Assembly: GCA_022432975.1 (NCBI GenBank)
Contig: CM039512.1
Coordinates: 34,965,730 to 35,029,729, forward strand
Length of the DNA: 64,000 nt
Reading direction: 5' to 3'
Source: Begonia masoniana
Lineage: Eukaryota; Streptophyta; Magnoliopsida; Cucurbitales; Begoniaceae
Part shown: one piece after another, positions 22,839 to 34,740 of the stretch
Position numbering within the stretch: the first letter of the stretch is position 1
How the letters are laid out: each line of letters starts with the position of its first letter
Position numbers and translations under genes: made by a program
Notes under the pieces: model-generated
What the model was told of the DNA's origin: nothing
The model's input: only the letters and a program-made list of their open reading frames with translations
Databases searched by the model: none

Positions 22839-25800
22839 ATGGTGAGAGGGCATCAGGAAGAGTCAAGCGAAAGCTCTCGTGCCATTGACCGACTAACCGA
22901 ACTGGTGGGTGTACAGTCCCGTATGGTTGAACGTTTGATGGCCAGAGAAGATAACGAAAATAACAACTATGGTAATGCTCCGCGTGACACCAGTGGAGAT
23001 AGATTCAGAAGACTCCAGCCGCCTGCATTCGATGGACTATCTACTGACCCGATTAACGCTGAAGAATGGGTTCGGCAGATTGAACAAATGTTTAACTATG
23101 CCGAGGTGGAGGAGAGCAAGAAGGTCACATGTGCCACGTTTCATCTCACAAAGAGTGCCGGTTTTTGGTGGGATACTGTGCGGTCCACTACCGTGGCACT
23201 GAGCTGGGAGGGATTTAAGAATATCTTTTACGAGAAGTATTTCGACCGCGGTGTGAGGAAGGAAAAGTTGATTGAGTTCTCTCGGCTACGACAGTATGGA
23301 TCGGTGACTGAATACGTTCAGAAGTTTGAATCCTTATCCCGCTATGCACCTCATTTGGTGGCCACTGATGAAAACAAGGTGCACCAATTTATTCAGGGTT
23401 TGAAGCTGGACCTCTTATGAGAGATTTCTTACGGCGGATTTGATGAGGCACCGTACACAAAAGTGGTGGCCAAGGCCAATCAATTGGAGGCCTTAGAAGC
23501 AAAGTCCCAGAGACAGAGAGATCAATCAAGAGGGATTATCCGGAATGTTCCTCAACAACAACAACAGAGAAGTCAGAATTTGCAACCCCAACAGCAGCAG
23601 AACAGGGGCACTAAGAGTCCTAATGAGACCACCAATTATCAAGACAAAGGAAAGAGACCAATGGGGGCTCCTCAATTTTCAGCATGCCCGCGATGCCAGA
23701 AACTTCACAGAGGAGAATGCAGATTTATTATCGGCCAATGTTTCTGATGTGGCAAAGGAGGCCATCATGTTCGGGATTGCCTGATGCCGGACACGAGACC
23801 AAACCTTGCAGTACCAAGGGTTTTTGCAATGATGGAGGACGTTGATGATGCTGATCAGCACACAGCAATTACAGATACAATTTTGATATGTGATGCACCT
23901 GCTTATACCTTGTGGGACACGGGGGCCACACATTCGTTCGTGGCAATAGACTTCGTAGTTAGACAGAAGTTTTGTTGTACGCCGTCAGATCAACCCTACA
24001 ACATTATGCTACCGTCCGGAGAGTTTATGCACTCCGAGCAGGTTGTACGGGGTGATATAGTGTCAGTAGGAGACCAGAAGTTGTATGCCAGTCTTATCGT
24101 TATCGGTATGAAAGAATATGATGTGATTCTGGGGAAGGATTGGCTGTTTAGACATCACGCCACCATCAACTGTAGGTCCAGGCTTGTGTCGTTTAAACGC
24201 CTGAACGAGGTAGAACTCTCCTATCAGGTAGTACCAAAGGAACACCGTATGCCTGCTATATCTTCCTTGAAAGCTCAACAACTGATGAGGTCAGGATGCA
24301 TCGGATTTCTTGCCCACGTAGTGGATGTTCAAAGGCAAAATGAGGTGGAATTTCAAAATATTCCAGTAGTTCGAGACTTCACAGAGGTTTTCTTAGATGA
24401 CTTACCAGGATTGCCACCTGATCGCGAAATCGAGTTTGAGATTGATGTATATCCTGGTGCTGAACCAGTATCAAAGAATCCGTACCATATGGCACCGATT
24501 GAGCTGAGGGAGTTGAAGGCTCAGCTAAAGGAATTGGTGGATAAGGGTTTTGTGCGCCCTAGTTTTTCTCCGTGGGGTGCTCCAGTCTTGTTTGTTAAGA
24601 AGAAGGATGGGTCCCTACGGATGTGCATTGATTACCGGGAGCTGAACAAGTTGACCATCAAGAATAAGTACCCGTTGCTGAGGATTGACGATTTATTTGA
24701 CCAGCTACACGGGGCTCAGGTATTCTCGAAGATCGATTTGCGCTCCGGTTATTACCAGTTGAAGGTCAGGGCTGATGATATTCCAAAGACCGCCTTCAGG
24801 ACCCGGTACGGACATTACGAGTTTTTGGTGATGTCGTTCGGGTTGACTAATGCCCCTGCGACATTTATGGACTTGATGAATAGGATATTCCAGGAGTTCT
24901 TGGACAAATTTGTAATCGTCTTCATCGACGACATCCTGATTTATTCTCAGAACGAGGAAGAGCATAAAGAGCACTTGGCTATTGTGTTGTCAACTCTAAA
25001 ACAGCATCAATTATATGCTAAGCTATCAGTGTGTGAATTCTGGTTGAATAGGATTAATTTCCTAGGCCACGTGGTGTCTGCAGAGGGAGTTTCCGTGGAT
25101 CCAGCCAAGATTCTGACAGTGAAAGAATGGCCGAGACCGAGAAATGCCAGTGAGGTACAGAGTTTTATTGGGTTAGCTAGTTATTAGAGAAAGTTTATTC
25201 AAGGGATTTTCTTTGATAGCAAAGTCTATGACCATCTTAACGATCCTCGTACAAGTGGTCTGAAGCTTGTGAAGGATACCAAGTACAAGTGGTCTGAAGC
25301 TTGTGAAGTGAGTTTTCAGACACTTAAGCAGAAATTAACTATTGCCCCACTATTAGTATTGCCAGTTGAAGACGGCAAATTCAGCGTATACTGTGATGCG
25401 TCCAAGGTTGGCTTGGGATGTGTATTAATGCAAGAAGGAAAAGTTGTAGCATACGCATCCAGACAATTGAAGAACCATAAACAAAACTACCCTACACATG
25501 ACCTCGAGCTAGCGGCAGTCGTATTTGCTCTGAAAGTATGGAGACACCCCTTGTACGGACAATCGTGTGAGGTATTTTCTGATCACAAGAGCCTGAAGTA
25601 CATATTTACCTAGAAAGAACTAAACATGAGACAAAGACGGTGGTTAGAATTTGTGAAAGATTACGATGTTGAGATTAAATACCATCCTGGTAAAGCTAAT
25701 GTGGTAGCTGATGCACTGAGCAGGATGCCAGCTACTATGCAACTGCCTATGTCGGCCGTATCAATGCCTTTGAGGACAGAGATACAGAAGTTTGATATGG

Positions 25801-27279
25801 AGATAGTTTCTGGGCTATCGGCCATACTAGCGGACTTGACACTGCGGCCCACCGTCCTGGACCGAATTAAGGAGGCCCAAAAGACCAATTCAAAGGAAAT
25901 GGCTGATATTGTGAGCAAGTTACCTATGGCCTCTTCCGGTTTCAGTTACTCGGGAGATGGTATTTTGAAGTTCAAAAACAGATGGTATGTTCCGAAAGAC
26001 GAAGAGCTACGGAAGCACATCTTGTCAGAAGCCCATTCATCTTCTTTCTTTGTGCATCCTGGAAGCACAAAGATGTATCAGGACTTGAAACTTCACTTCT
26101 GGTGGCCGAATATGAAGAATGAAGTGGCCAAATATGTGGAGTCGTGCATGATATGTCAACAGGTCAAAGCTGAACATCAACGACCAAGTGGAACGCTTCA
26201 GCCTCTCCCGATCCCCGAATGGAAATGGGAGAACATAGCGATGGATTTTGTTGTTGGCCTACCAAGAACAGCTAAGTGCCATAATAGCCTTTGGGTTATA
26301 GTGGACAGATTGACGAAGTCGGCCCACTTTCTACCTGTGAAGACGACGTACTCCATGGATCAGTACGCAGAGCTGTATATTAATGAGATTATTAAGCTGC
26401 ATGGCATTCCTGTATCAATCATCTCAGACCGTGATCCCAGATTCACTTCCAGGTTTTGGAGAAATTTGCAGAACTCCTTGGGTACAAAGTTGGATTTCAG
26501 TACGGCATTTCATCCACAGACTGACGGACAATCTGAGAGAACAATTCAAATACTGGAAGATATGTTAAGATCGTGCGTATTGGAATTTCATGCTCCTTGG
26601 AGTAGATATTTGCCACTCGTGGAGTTTGCTTACGACAATAGTTACCAGGCTACAATTGGCATGGCTCCTTATGAAGCTCTGTACGGCAGAAAGTGTAGAT
26701 CCCCATTGTGTTGGGATGAGGTCGGAGAAACCAGCTTATCGACCCTGAGATATTACAGCAGATGTCCGAGGTGATAGCTGCTATCAAACAACGAATAAAG
26801 ATTGCTCAGAGTCGACAGAAGAGTTATGCAGACCATAGAAGAAGAGACTTAGAGTTCGCTGAGGGCGATGAGGTATTCTTGAAAGTGTCGCCTTTCAAGG
26901 GTGTAATGAGATTCGGTAAGAAAGGAAAGCTCAGCCCACGGTTATTGGCTCATTTTCCATTTTGAAGCGTGTGGGAAACATGGCTTATAGACTACAGTTG
27001 CCAGCGTCAATGGATGGAGTTCACAATGTCTTCCATGTTTCGATGCTGAGAAAATGTGTACGAGATCCAACTTAGATCGTGAAACAGGTGGACTTTGATA
27101 TCATGCCGACGCTGACATATGAAGAAAGGCCCATACAGATACTGGATACCTCACTCAAAGTGTTGCGCAATCGAGTGGTCCCATTGGTGAAAGTTTTATG
27201 GCAAAATCATAATGTAGAGGAAGTCACATGGGAAAGACAAGAGGATGTCAGGGCATAGTATCCAGACCTCTTTGCTTAG
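22839..27279 (+). pseudogene. Tekay-like gag-pol polyprotein, copy 1 (broken)
   Basis: One reading frame from ATG 22839 carries gag (PPAFDGLSTDP, AEEWVRQIEQMF, retroviral gag fold), then a CCHC knuckle in which the third residue is a stop (23745). Protease has [10 protein letters not shown] (Asp at 23916). RT has [14 protein letters not shown] and FIDD at 24921-24932. RNase H starts at [10 protein letters not shown]. Integrase has a zinc-binding HHCC segment, MDFVVGLP, SDRDPRF and the HPQTDGQSERT motif. A chromodomain-like tail with LVKVLWQNHNVEEVTWERQ ends at 27279. In-frame stops lie at 23418, 23745, 25185, 25611, about 27074 and 27256. One-base losses near 26732 and 26941 are not in copy 2. 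It cannot encode an active polyprotein. Confidence 0.93.
25249..25311. repeat. Short tandem duplication in RNase H region
   Basis: GTACAAGTGGTCTGAAGCTTGTGAAG occurs at 25249 and again at 25286, 37 bp apart, at a point where related elements have a single copy. It is also in copy 2 (41055-41118). Confidence 0.85.
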
Positions 27280-27303
27280 GAAAATTTTGAGGACAAAATT
27301 TCT

Positions 27304-27319
27304 GTTAAGGTGGGTGGAA
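27304..27319 (+). other. Polypurine tract, Tekay-like copy 1
   Basis: GTTAAGGTGGGTGGAA directly before the 3' LTR, the expected plus-strand priming site. Confidence 0.75.
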
Positions 27320-29837
27320 TGTAGCACCCGGCCTTTTTGTCTGTAATTATTTCTCGAATCACTTTGCGAGATTAATTTAATATTAATACAATATGTGTTT
27401 TGTTGGGAACAAAACAAATGTGTAACTAAACAAAACACTAAGTTTGAAATGCATGGAAGGGCAAATTGGAGAGAAATTAAGGTTAGTAGGAGATAGCCAA
27501 TGGATAGCTGACACTTGGCAAGGTTAGTAGGAGATAGCCAATGGATAGCTGACACTTGGCAGCTTGTTGAACAAGCTAAGTCCTTCCTCCTACGTGAAAT
27601 CTGCATTTCACTTCTCTGCTTCTTCCCTTCTCTCTATGTTTTCTCTCTTCCAGGCGACTGAAACAAAGTTCCACACTTTGTTTCTCCTGCATTCTTCTGT
27701 TTTCTTCAGTGAAGGTAATTTCCCATCGATAGTCAACAAGTTTAACTACACTATTATTGATTTTAAGAAGTTTAGGGTTAATGACCGTATAATAACATTT
27801 TAGGTTCACCATCTACTGAAACCGAGACGTTCAGGACTTCTAACCTCGTAGCAAATAGGTAAGTTCATATCTGTAGGTTGGCCCTTAAGGCCCTACATCA
27901 AGGAGGTACTAGGAATTTCTTCTGTCGAGTGTTTTCGGGTAGAAGGATTAGAGTTATGTTCTGTGTTTTCCCTGTTACGTGTTCTGTTGTTTAATTGTTG
28001 TTCTCTGCCGTTTAAGTTGAAGCACTGTACTCGATCATGCATACACGTTTTTTTTCCCGAAAGTTCACGCAAAACCGTTTTCTGTACACTGTTTGAAACT
28101 AAACAAGATAAAATCTGACTGAAATATATTGGTTAAGTGCGGGACGGGGACTGGCCCCCAGATATGTTTCTGTTCTTTTCTGTATTACTGTTTGTGCCTA
28201 ATAGTGCACCCACTGTTCGCCAGTTCCCCTATAAGCCTCATTTATACCCCTCTGCCACTGAAACGTAATGTAATGTTCTGTCAATGTATTCTGAAAACCG
28301 CATGCAGAGCATTTTGCATCACTGCATATTTATTATGTTCTTACTGAGTTTTAGACTCATAGGTGAACTCTCTGATGTAAGTACTGAACCAGAAAATGAG
28401 GACTTTGTGCCTCAATCTGATGAATAGGTGGCTGGTGGTTCGAGCTCTCAGGTTGGTTGTGGCTGCCAGACAAATTCCCGACTGAGAGAGTGAAATTCTA
28501 AACTATGTTCTGTTTATGTATTTAAAACTTCTGTTTTGGAAATTCTGCAAATATATGTTAGGTTTTGTACTGATCCTCAGATTTTAAAACAATGCACAGA
28601 TTTTGATGTTTAAGTTTTAAAAACTACTGTATTTGAAGGTTGAATTCATGTTCTGAAGTATTCTGAAATGGTTTGGAATATTTTCTGTTAGTCTATGCAT
28701 GGATGGTCTCTGGCTTTTTGAGCTATTTATGCAGTGTGATTATTCTTAAGTTCTTGTTATGCCTTCTGCTGTGCTCGAGAACCATGTTTTGAAGTGGTTG
28801 AGAATCTGAGACGTTTATGTCTTCTATGTTTATGCTCTCTGTCTGTGAGTCTTCCTGTCAAAAGTTGTAAATTTGTCTTTAAAACGTTACATCCACCGAT
28901 TGGTTTGTTCACCTTGTTGTAGTTTACATCCACCGATCACTGTTCACTTTTGTCTTATTATATCCACCGATTTCACTGTTCACATCCACTGATTTCTTTG
29001 TTCACCTTGTTGTAGTTTACATCCACCGATCACTGTTCACTTTGTCTTATTATATCTACCGATTGCACTGTTCACATCCACTGATTTCTTTGTTCACCTT
29101 GTTGTAGTTTACATCCACCGATCACTGTTCACTTTTGTCTTATTATATCCACCGATTTCACTGTTCACATCCACCGATTTCTTTGTTCAACTGATTGTAG
29201 TTTACATCCACCGATCACTGTTCACTTTTGTCTTATTATATCCACCGATTTAACTATTCACATCCACTCACTGTTCACTTTTGTCTTATTATATCCACCG
29301 ATTTCACTGTTCACATCCACCGATTTCTTTGTTCACCTTGTTGTAGTTTACATTTACCGATCACTGTTCCCTTTTGTCTTATTATATCCACCGATTGCAC
29401 TGTTCACATCCACTGATTTCTTTGTTCACCTTGTTGTAGTTTACATCCACCGATCACTGTTCACTTTTGTCTTATTATATCCACCGATTTCACTGTTCAC
29501 ACCCACCGATTTCTTTGTTCACCTTGTTGTAGTTTACATCCACCGATCACGTTCATTTTTGTCTTATTATATCCACCGATTTCACTGTTCACGTCCAACG
29601 ATGCACTGTTTCATTTCTCCTTCTGCCATTCATTTGTAGTCTAGTTTTTTTAACTGTTTCTTTTTCTCTGTTTTGATTCCAAATCCCGAAAATGTTTTCC
29701 TTCTCTGTTAAGCTTTAAGGTTTTACTCTTAAAAGTTCAGTCTTTTTTCTGTTTGTTTACAAAAAAAAAATAGTCCCTGTTTTGAAATGTCCTAGAGTGA
29801 TGGCTCCTCGCCCCCGACCGGATCGGGGGTCATCACA
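27320..29837 (+). repeat. 3' LTR, Tekay-like element copy 1
   Basis: 2518 bp. A 41-bp tandem duplication (units from 27479 and 27520, with GATAGCCAATGGATAGCTGA) and the TTACTGAGTTTTAGACTC insertion near 28339 are absent from the 5' LTR. The minisatellite (about 28885-29600) has about seven and a half units with a truncated unit near 29255-29275. Confidence 0.95.
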
Positions 29838-29877
29838 GCTCGGGTGCTAAGTGTAGGCAAAATCCGATGAGAAAGAA

Positions 29878-31147
29878 TGTGATGACCCGGATGTGCACGT
29901 ATGGTACGATGGCTGCCCAAACCGGAACTCGGATGGCGGTACGTCCGCGCGGGCGAACCGGAAGGTGACAGATCGTAAAAGAGGGGGCCGTCACAATCCC
30001 ACATCGCTTGGGGAAGTATGTGGAAATGAAACATATGAAAGAGATCCCTCCCAACATAGCAAGACGCGTTTTGGAGCACAATTGACAACGGATCCCATAA
30101 GAACTCCGAAGTTAAAAGTGCTTCGGCGAGAGCAATTCCAGGTTGGGTGACCTTCTAGGAAGTTCTCGCCAAACAAAGCCGTGAGGGGAGGATATTGGGC
30201 TACGGCCCAATCCCCAGAGCGAACAATATCTTGCTGGGAAAAGGGGTCATTACAAATGGTATCAGAGCCTGTACCCAACCAGAAATGTAGCCAACGAGGA
30301 CATTGGGCCCTCGAGGGGGGTGATTGTGATGACCCGGATGTGCACGTATGGTACGATGGCTGCATGAATCGGAACTCGGATGGCGGTACGTCCGCGCGGG
30401 CGAACCGGAAGGTGACAGATCGTAAAAGAGGGGGTCGTCACAATCCCACATCGCTTGGGGAAGTATGTGGAAATGAAACATATGTAAGAGATCCCTCCCA
30501 ACATAGCAAGACGCGTTTTGGAGCACAATTGACAACGGATCCCATAAGAACTCCGAAGTTAAAAGTGCTTCGGCGAGAGCAATTCCAGTTTGGGTGACCT
30601 TCTGGGAAGTTCTCGCCAAACAAAGCCGTGAGGGGAGGATATTGGGCTACGGCCCAATCCCCAGAGCGAACAATATCTTGCTGGGAAAAGGGGTCATTAC
30701 AAATGGTATCAGAGCCTGTACCCAACCAGAAATGTAGCCAACGAGGACGTTGGGCCCCCGAGGGGGGGTGATTGTGATGACCCGGATGTGCATGTATGGT
30801 ACGATGGCTGCACGAACCGGAACTCGGATGGCGGTACGTCCGCGCGGGCGAACCGGAAGGTGACAGATCGTAAAAGTAGGGGTCGTCACAATCCCACATC
30901 GCTTGGGGAAGTATGTGGAAATGAAACATATGTAAGAGATCCTCCCAACATAGCAAGACGTGTTTTGGAGCACAATTGACAACGGATCCCATAAGAACTC
31001 CGAAGTTAAAAGTGCTTCGGCGAGAGCAATTCCAGGTTGGGTGACCTTCTGAGAAGTTCTCGCCAAACAAAGCCGTGAGGGGAGGATATTGGGCTACGGC
31101 CCAATCCCCAGAGCGAACAATATCTTGCTGGAAAAAGGGTCATTACA
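29878..31147 (+). mobile_element. Cassandra-like TRIM array, three LTRs, copy 1
   Basis: LTRs lie at 29878-30254, 30325-30701 and 30773-31147 (375-377 bp), each TGTGATGACC...GGTCATTACA. They are separated by two internal domains of only about 70 bp, each with AATGGTATCAGAGC (primer binding site) at its left and CGAGGGGGG (purine tract) at its right. Each LTR contains a 5S-rRNA-derived segment, the hallmark of Cassandra elements (family knowledge). There is no coding capacity. Three LTRs in a row suggest unequal recombination of a two-LTR element. No clear target-site duplication was seen. Confidence 0.9.
30074..30170 (+). other. 5S rRNA-derived segment in Cassandra-like LTR
   Basis: GGATCCCATAAGAACTCCGA, then AAGTTAAAAGTGC (5S A box), CGGCGAGAG (intermediate element) and GGTTGGGTGACC (C box) follow plant 5S rRNA order with scattered changes. 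Equivalent segments lie at about 30521-30617 and 30967-31064. The changes, and the lack of a proper 5S 3' end, show this is not a functional 5S gene, but RNA polymerase III promoter activity is possible. Confidence 0.9.
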
Positions 31148-31564
31148 ATGAAAGTAGTAAAATGTAAGAAAAATGCAAATGAAATGAAAGATGAATAAAA
31201 TGAGAAGGTGGCCGAGAGTGAGGGGAAAGAAAATGGCATGAGATGATAACGAGATGAAGATGTAGATGAAGAAATGATAAGATGAAGATGAAGAAAAATG
31301 CAAGAAAATAAAGTGGAGTGTGTGAGAGTGTTATGGCCGAAATGGTGATAATAAAATGCAAGAAAATAAATTGGATGAGGAGAAGATGGAGTTACCCTTG
31401 GCGGACATGAGGAGCTATCTCACGTTTGAGCTCTCGGGTGCACATTTTCCTAGAGGAAAACCGACCACCTTATACCTAGGTTTTCGTCCTCAAACCCAAA
31501 TCTTAAGAGAAAAGGGTGAGGGAAAGATTACGAATTAACCTAGCAACCCGAGGGCTAGGAGAAT
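31148..31564. other. Purine-rich spacer between Cassandra array and solo LTR
   Basis: About 415 bp, with many GAAGATGAAG and AAAATG runs. No gene or terminus recognised. It recurs at 47411-47825. Confidence 0.6.
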
Positions 31565-34079
31565 TGTAATACCCGACTGTACGAATTATTAATATTTTAA
31601 TGTAAATGAAATTTTTGTTAATATGTCAAATCAAGTCTATTTTGCAAAAAGAAAGCGTTATTACGATCCTAATAATTAATAAGGATTTAGGAAAATTTTA
31701 GGAATTTTAGGAGCTTAATGCTAATTTTACGAGAATTACGTTTATCGTAATATAAATGATACTTTGGTAAAATAGTAAACGAGGTCCGAATTGCGAACGG
31801 ACAGTTTTAATGGGACCCTTATAATAAGTTAAAGTTATTGGTGAATTAAGGAAATTTGGAGAAGCCGAATCATTAGACAATTAACGAAACAAGCGGCGAA
31901 ACAATAGAAAAACAATAGAAGGGCGCTATGGTAATTTTGCAAGTAAATTTAATTTAAAACCTTATTTCCCCTCTCTTCTTCTCCCTCATTTCTGTGATTC
32001 CTCTTCTCTCCCAGGCGACGTTTTCCTCTCCTCCGACGTTCTCTCTTCCGGCGACTCAAACTCCTCCAATCGTCTCGTTTTCTTCGCGATTTCTTCCCCA
32101 AACTCGACCCTAGGTACGATTCTAAGGTTTTAACAAAGTTTATTTCTGTTTTTACGGAGTTTAAACGATTAGGATTCGTTTGGGGTTTATTTAAATCGTG
32201 ATTTAGGGTTCGAGATTGATAGATTTATCGTGTTGGTGGATATAAAGGACGTATTGAACGTTGTTGGACGAAGTTAATTGATTTGTGAGAAAAGTTAAAA
32301 TTAGAGAACTTTAGGGGTTTTCAAAAAAGCTCGGTAATAGAAGTTTTGAGGTATCGAGCGTTGAATGCTGGACAAAATGTTTCAAGGAATCAAATTAGGG
32401 ATTTAAAGAATTCCTAGTTAATGTTTCGTTAAATTTGGACGTTTAATAGTTTAAAATCGTTTGACGATAATATTGTTAAATTGCCCTAAGTGAATGCTCG
32501 TGGACGGAGCTTGGATTGCATCGGACACGAGGTAAGTTCTCGTGACTTACTCTGGCCGATAGGCCTACACTGTACGTCGAAGTCGTCTCGAGGAGTTTTG
32601 GTGACGTGTTTATTTAATTGTTTCGGTTGGGTACTTTAGGTTCGGTTGTTCTATAGAATGTTTGCTATAGTGTTTTGATGGTATTCGTAGAGTTTTAATG
32701 GTATGCTCTTTATGTATGTTTATGTTTATAGTGAACTGTTCATGCATCATGGTTTTAAAAATGTCATGAAAATGAATTTACGTATGGATTTCATGAAAAG
32801 AACATGCATATAAAGACAAGTAAAGTATCATAGTAACAACCATGACATGAGGTTATCGGGGATGAGGTTCAGACCTGGCTTCTGTGGTGAGCAGGTTTTC
32901 CTCCCTTCAGATGGCGTGGGTTGTCTAACCGCTGGACGTGCCCTATCCATCTGTCGAGCATTTCCGATAACCATAGACTGACACGTACTGATATATGAAA
33001 TGACATGGACGGTTTTCATAGCATTGAGTATACATGATCATGCATTAGCATTTACGTAGAGCTTGCTGAGATTTTTATCTCATAGGTGTCTTTATGGTGT
33101 AGGTGACATCGATCCAAGTGAGGAAGATTTTCTCCCATCAGATGATCGTACAGATTGAGGAGTATGCCCGTGAATGTGTGCTGCGTAATCGATGCGTTTT
33201 GACCCGTGGGGACTGTATGTAAGTATTTGGGACAAATGGATAGAATATATATAAGATGTTTAAGTGATAACTTTTTTTTGAAATTCTGGAACTGCTTGGT
33301 TGTTTTAAATTTTCATAGGGGATTTCGTACAGTTTTCAAACGGAACCACGCAGTTCGTTTTCATGAAAATGTACTTGGTTTAATTGTATTTTGAGTCGTT
33401 TAAATGAAGGATTAGTGAAGTGTGAATTGTACGTAGGGGGAAAAGAGTTATTATGTTGAAATTGTTGTTAATGTATTGGAAATGAAGAAAATGGTTAAAG
33501 GGTGTAGTGAATGTGTTTACAGGGAAAGGAATGAGAAGAAGAGGAAAAAGAAATGGGGGAGGGCAGAACCTCCTGGCTAACATCGCCAAGCGCACGATTG
33601 CACTAAAAAACAAAAAAAAAACAAAACACGGGATCGCCCGCTCGGGAAAAATTTCCAGAGCGTGTGGCGTCGATCGCCAAAGGGGGCGATCGATCGCCTG
33701 GTTAACGATCAGCGAGCGTCGTTCACCACAGCGATGGGCTATCTGATCGCCCTCCATTTTTACAACTGGCGCTCGATCGCCCTGAAATGGGGCGTCTGAT
33801 CGCCCCTACATTTTTCAAAGGGGAAGTCCCCTTTTGATCCTTCCTCCCGCTGACGCTTTTCCATTATTTAAATTGTTTTTAAATAATTGTTTTTGAATTG
33901 TTTTATTTCGTTTTTAAGTTTTGTTTAATGGTTTTATAACCTAGCTTCCCCCGATTTCCATTTCGATTCAATTCGCGCGTTCAAAGTTTTATTTCCGCCC
34001 AAATGTTAGGTTTAAAGTTTTTTTAAGTATTACACACCAATAATATGGGAAAATTAGAATAGTTTAAGGGTCGTCCAGC
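31565..34079 (+). repeat. Solo gypsy LTR, copy 1
   Basis: It starts TGTAATACCCGACTGTACG and ends near TCGTCCAGCA, degraded from TCGTCACA in copy 2. There is no internal domain on either side. It is related to the LTR at 57254-59797 by shared phrases (TTTTAATGTAAATG, AAAAGAAAGCGT, CTTACTCTGGCCGAT). From about 33550 the sequence differs from copy 2 at many positions, breaking the palindromes seen there. Confidence 0.85.
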
Positions 34080-34313
34080 ATGAATAAGGGGGACCTCTCC
34101 ACTCGATTCAAGAATCAGGAACACCCAAGGAGGGGCGTCTCACCTTAGTTAGGGAAATAGCTAATTTCATAAAAATTGGCAAAGTGTTTACACACACCAA
34201 TTCAATCTTAAATAGACAAACGTAGCTAGATGATATGGTTGGCAAATCTTGAATATAGGAGTTTGTACCCTGAGATTAAGGTGTCAACGTCGGCCCACAA
34301 TGAGATCAGCGTG
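34080..34313. other. Flank between solo LTR and minus-strand LTR, copy 1
   Basis: About 230 bp with no recognised feature; matches 50341-50581 with many small indels. Confidence 0.5.
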
Positions 34314-34740
34314 GTGTCACACCCCAATTGGAGTTCGCGACGTGGATTCATATTTACCTCTAAATTCATATTACTCTGATCTCCTTTATATCTTTCACCT
34401 TCGACCACTTTACCCTAAGGTCCCCTTGTATTATATTTTTTTTACATAACTTAGGACTTCAACCTAACAGAGCAGAAACTAAATTCATCGAACTTGACTT
34501 GCCTCTTTAAACTACAACATATTCGTTTCACAGATGTAGATCGCTTAAGCAGTCATCGTTCTATAACGAATTCGCCCGAAGAAATGCCCCCCGTTTATCG
34601 ACGTTAGTCTGCTCGGGTTCTCATGGGTTGGCATTCGATGTATCACTTTTACCCCGTGTGATGTGTTTGACATCGCCCGGCAGTGGACATCTACCGGTGA
34701 CACGAGTACAACACTTGACTCTTTAAAATCCTCGCTCCGC
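34314..34740 (-). repeat. Truncated gypsy LTR end at duplication junction
   Basis: It matches the beginning (in plus coordinates) of the LTR at 50582-53029 and is cut at 34740 by the start of duplication copy 2. This shows the duplication happened after that LTR element inserted, or that the junction is an assembly join. Confidence 0.8.

Larger units (their letters stand above)
20290..29837 (+). mobile_element. Full-length Ty3/gypsy chromovirus, Tekay-like, copy 1
   Basis: It is a 9548-bp element with LTRs at 20290-22679 and 27320-29837, both TGTAGCACCCGG...TCACA. A perfect 5-bp duplication GCTCG flanks it (20285-20289 and 29838-29842). A primer binding site follows the 5' LTR and a purine tract precedes the 3' LTR. 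Gag-pol order is gag, protease, RT, RNase H, integrase, chromodomain, typical of Ty3/gypsy. The C-terminal chromodomain-like part and LTRs over 2 kb suggest the Tekay/Del clade. Coding is interrupted by stops present in both duplicate copies. Confidence 0.95.
18902..34740 (+). repeat. Tandem segmental duplication, copy 1 (about 15.8 kb)
   Basis: From CAAAAAG(A)TAAAATGATT at 18902 the sequence is collinear with 34741 onward, through the flank, the Tekay-like element, the Cassandra-like array, the solo LTR and the first about 430 bp of a minus-strand gypsy LTR. It ends at 34740, where the LTR is cut and copy 2 begins. Differences between copies are mainly single-base gains or losses. Confidence 0.93.

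Noticed and set aside
28885..29600. CRISPR-like array
   Set aside because: Units are contiguous 93-bp minisatellite repeats with no unique spacers, in a plant retrotransposon LTR.
29838..29877. Target-site duplication for the Cassandra-like array
   Set aside because: The bases before 29878 (AAGAA) and after 31147 (ATGAA) match only partly, so no duplication is claimed.
30074..30170. Functional 5S rRNA gene
   Set aside because: The sequence is diverged within the A and C boxes, lacks the proper 5S ends and terminator, and lies inside an LTR with primer site and purine tract outside it.
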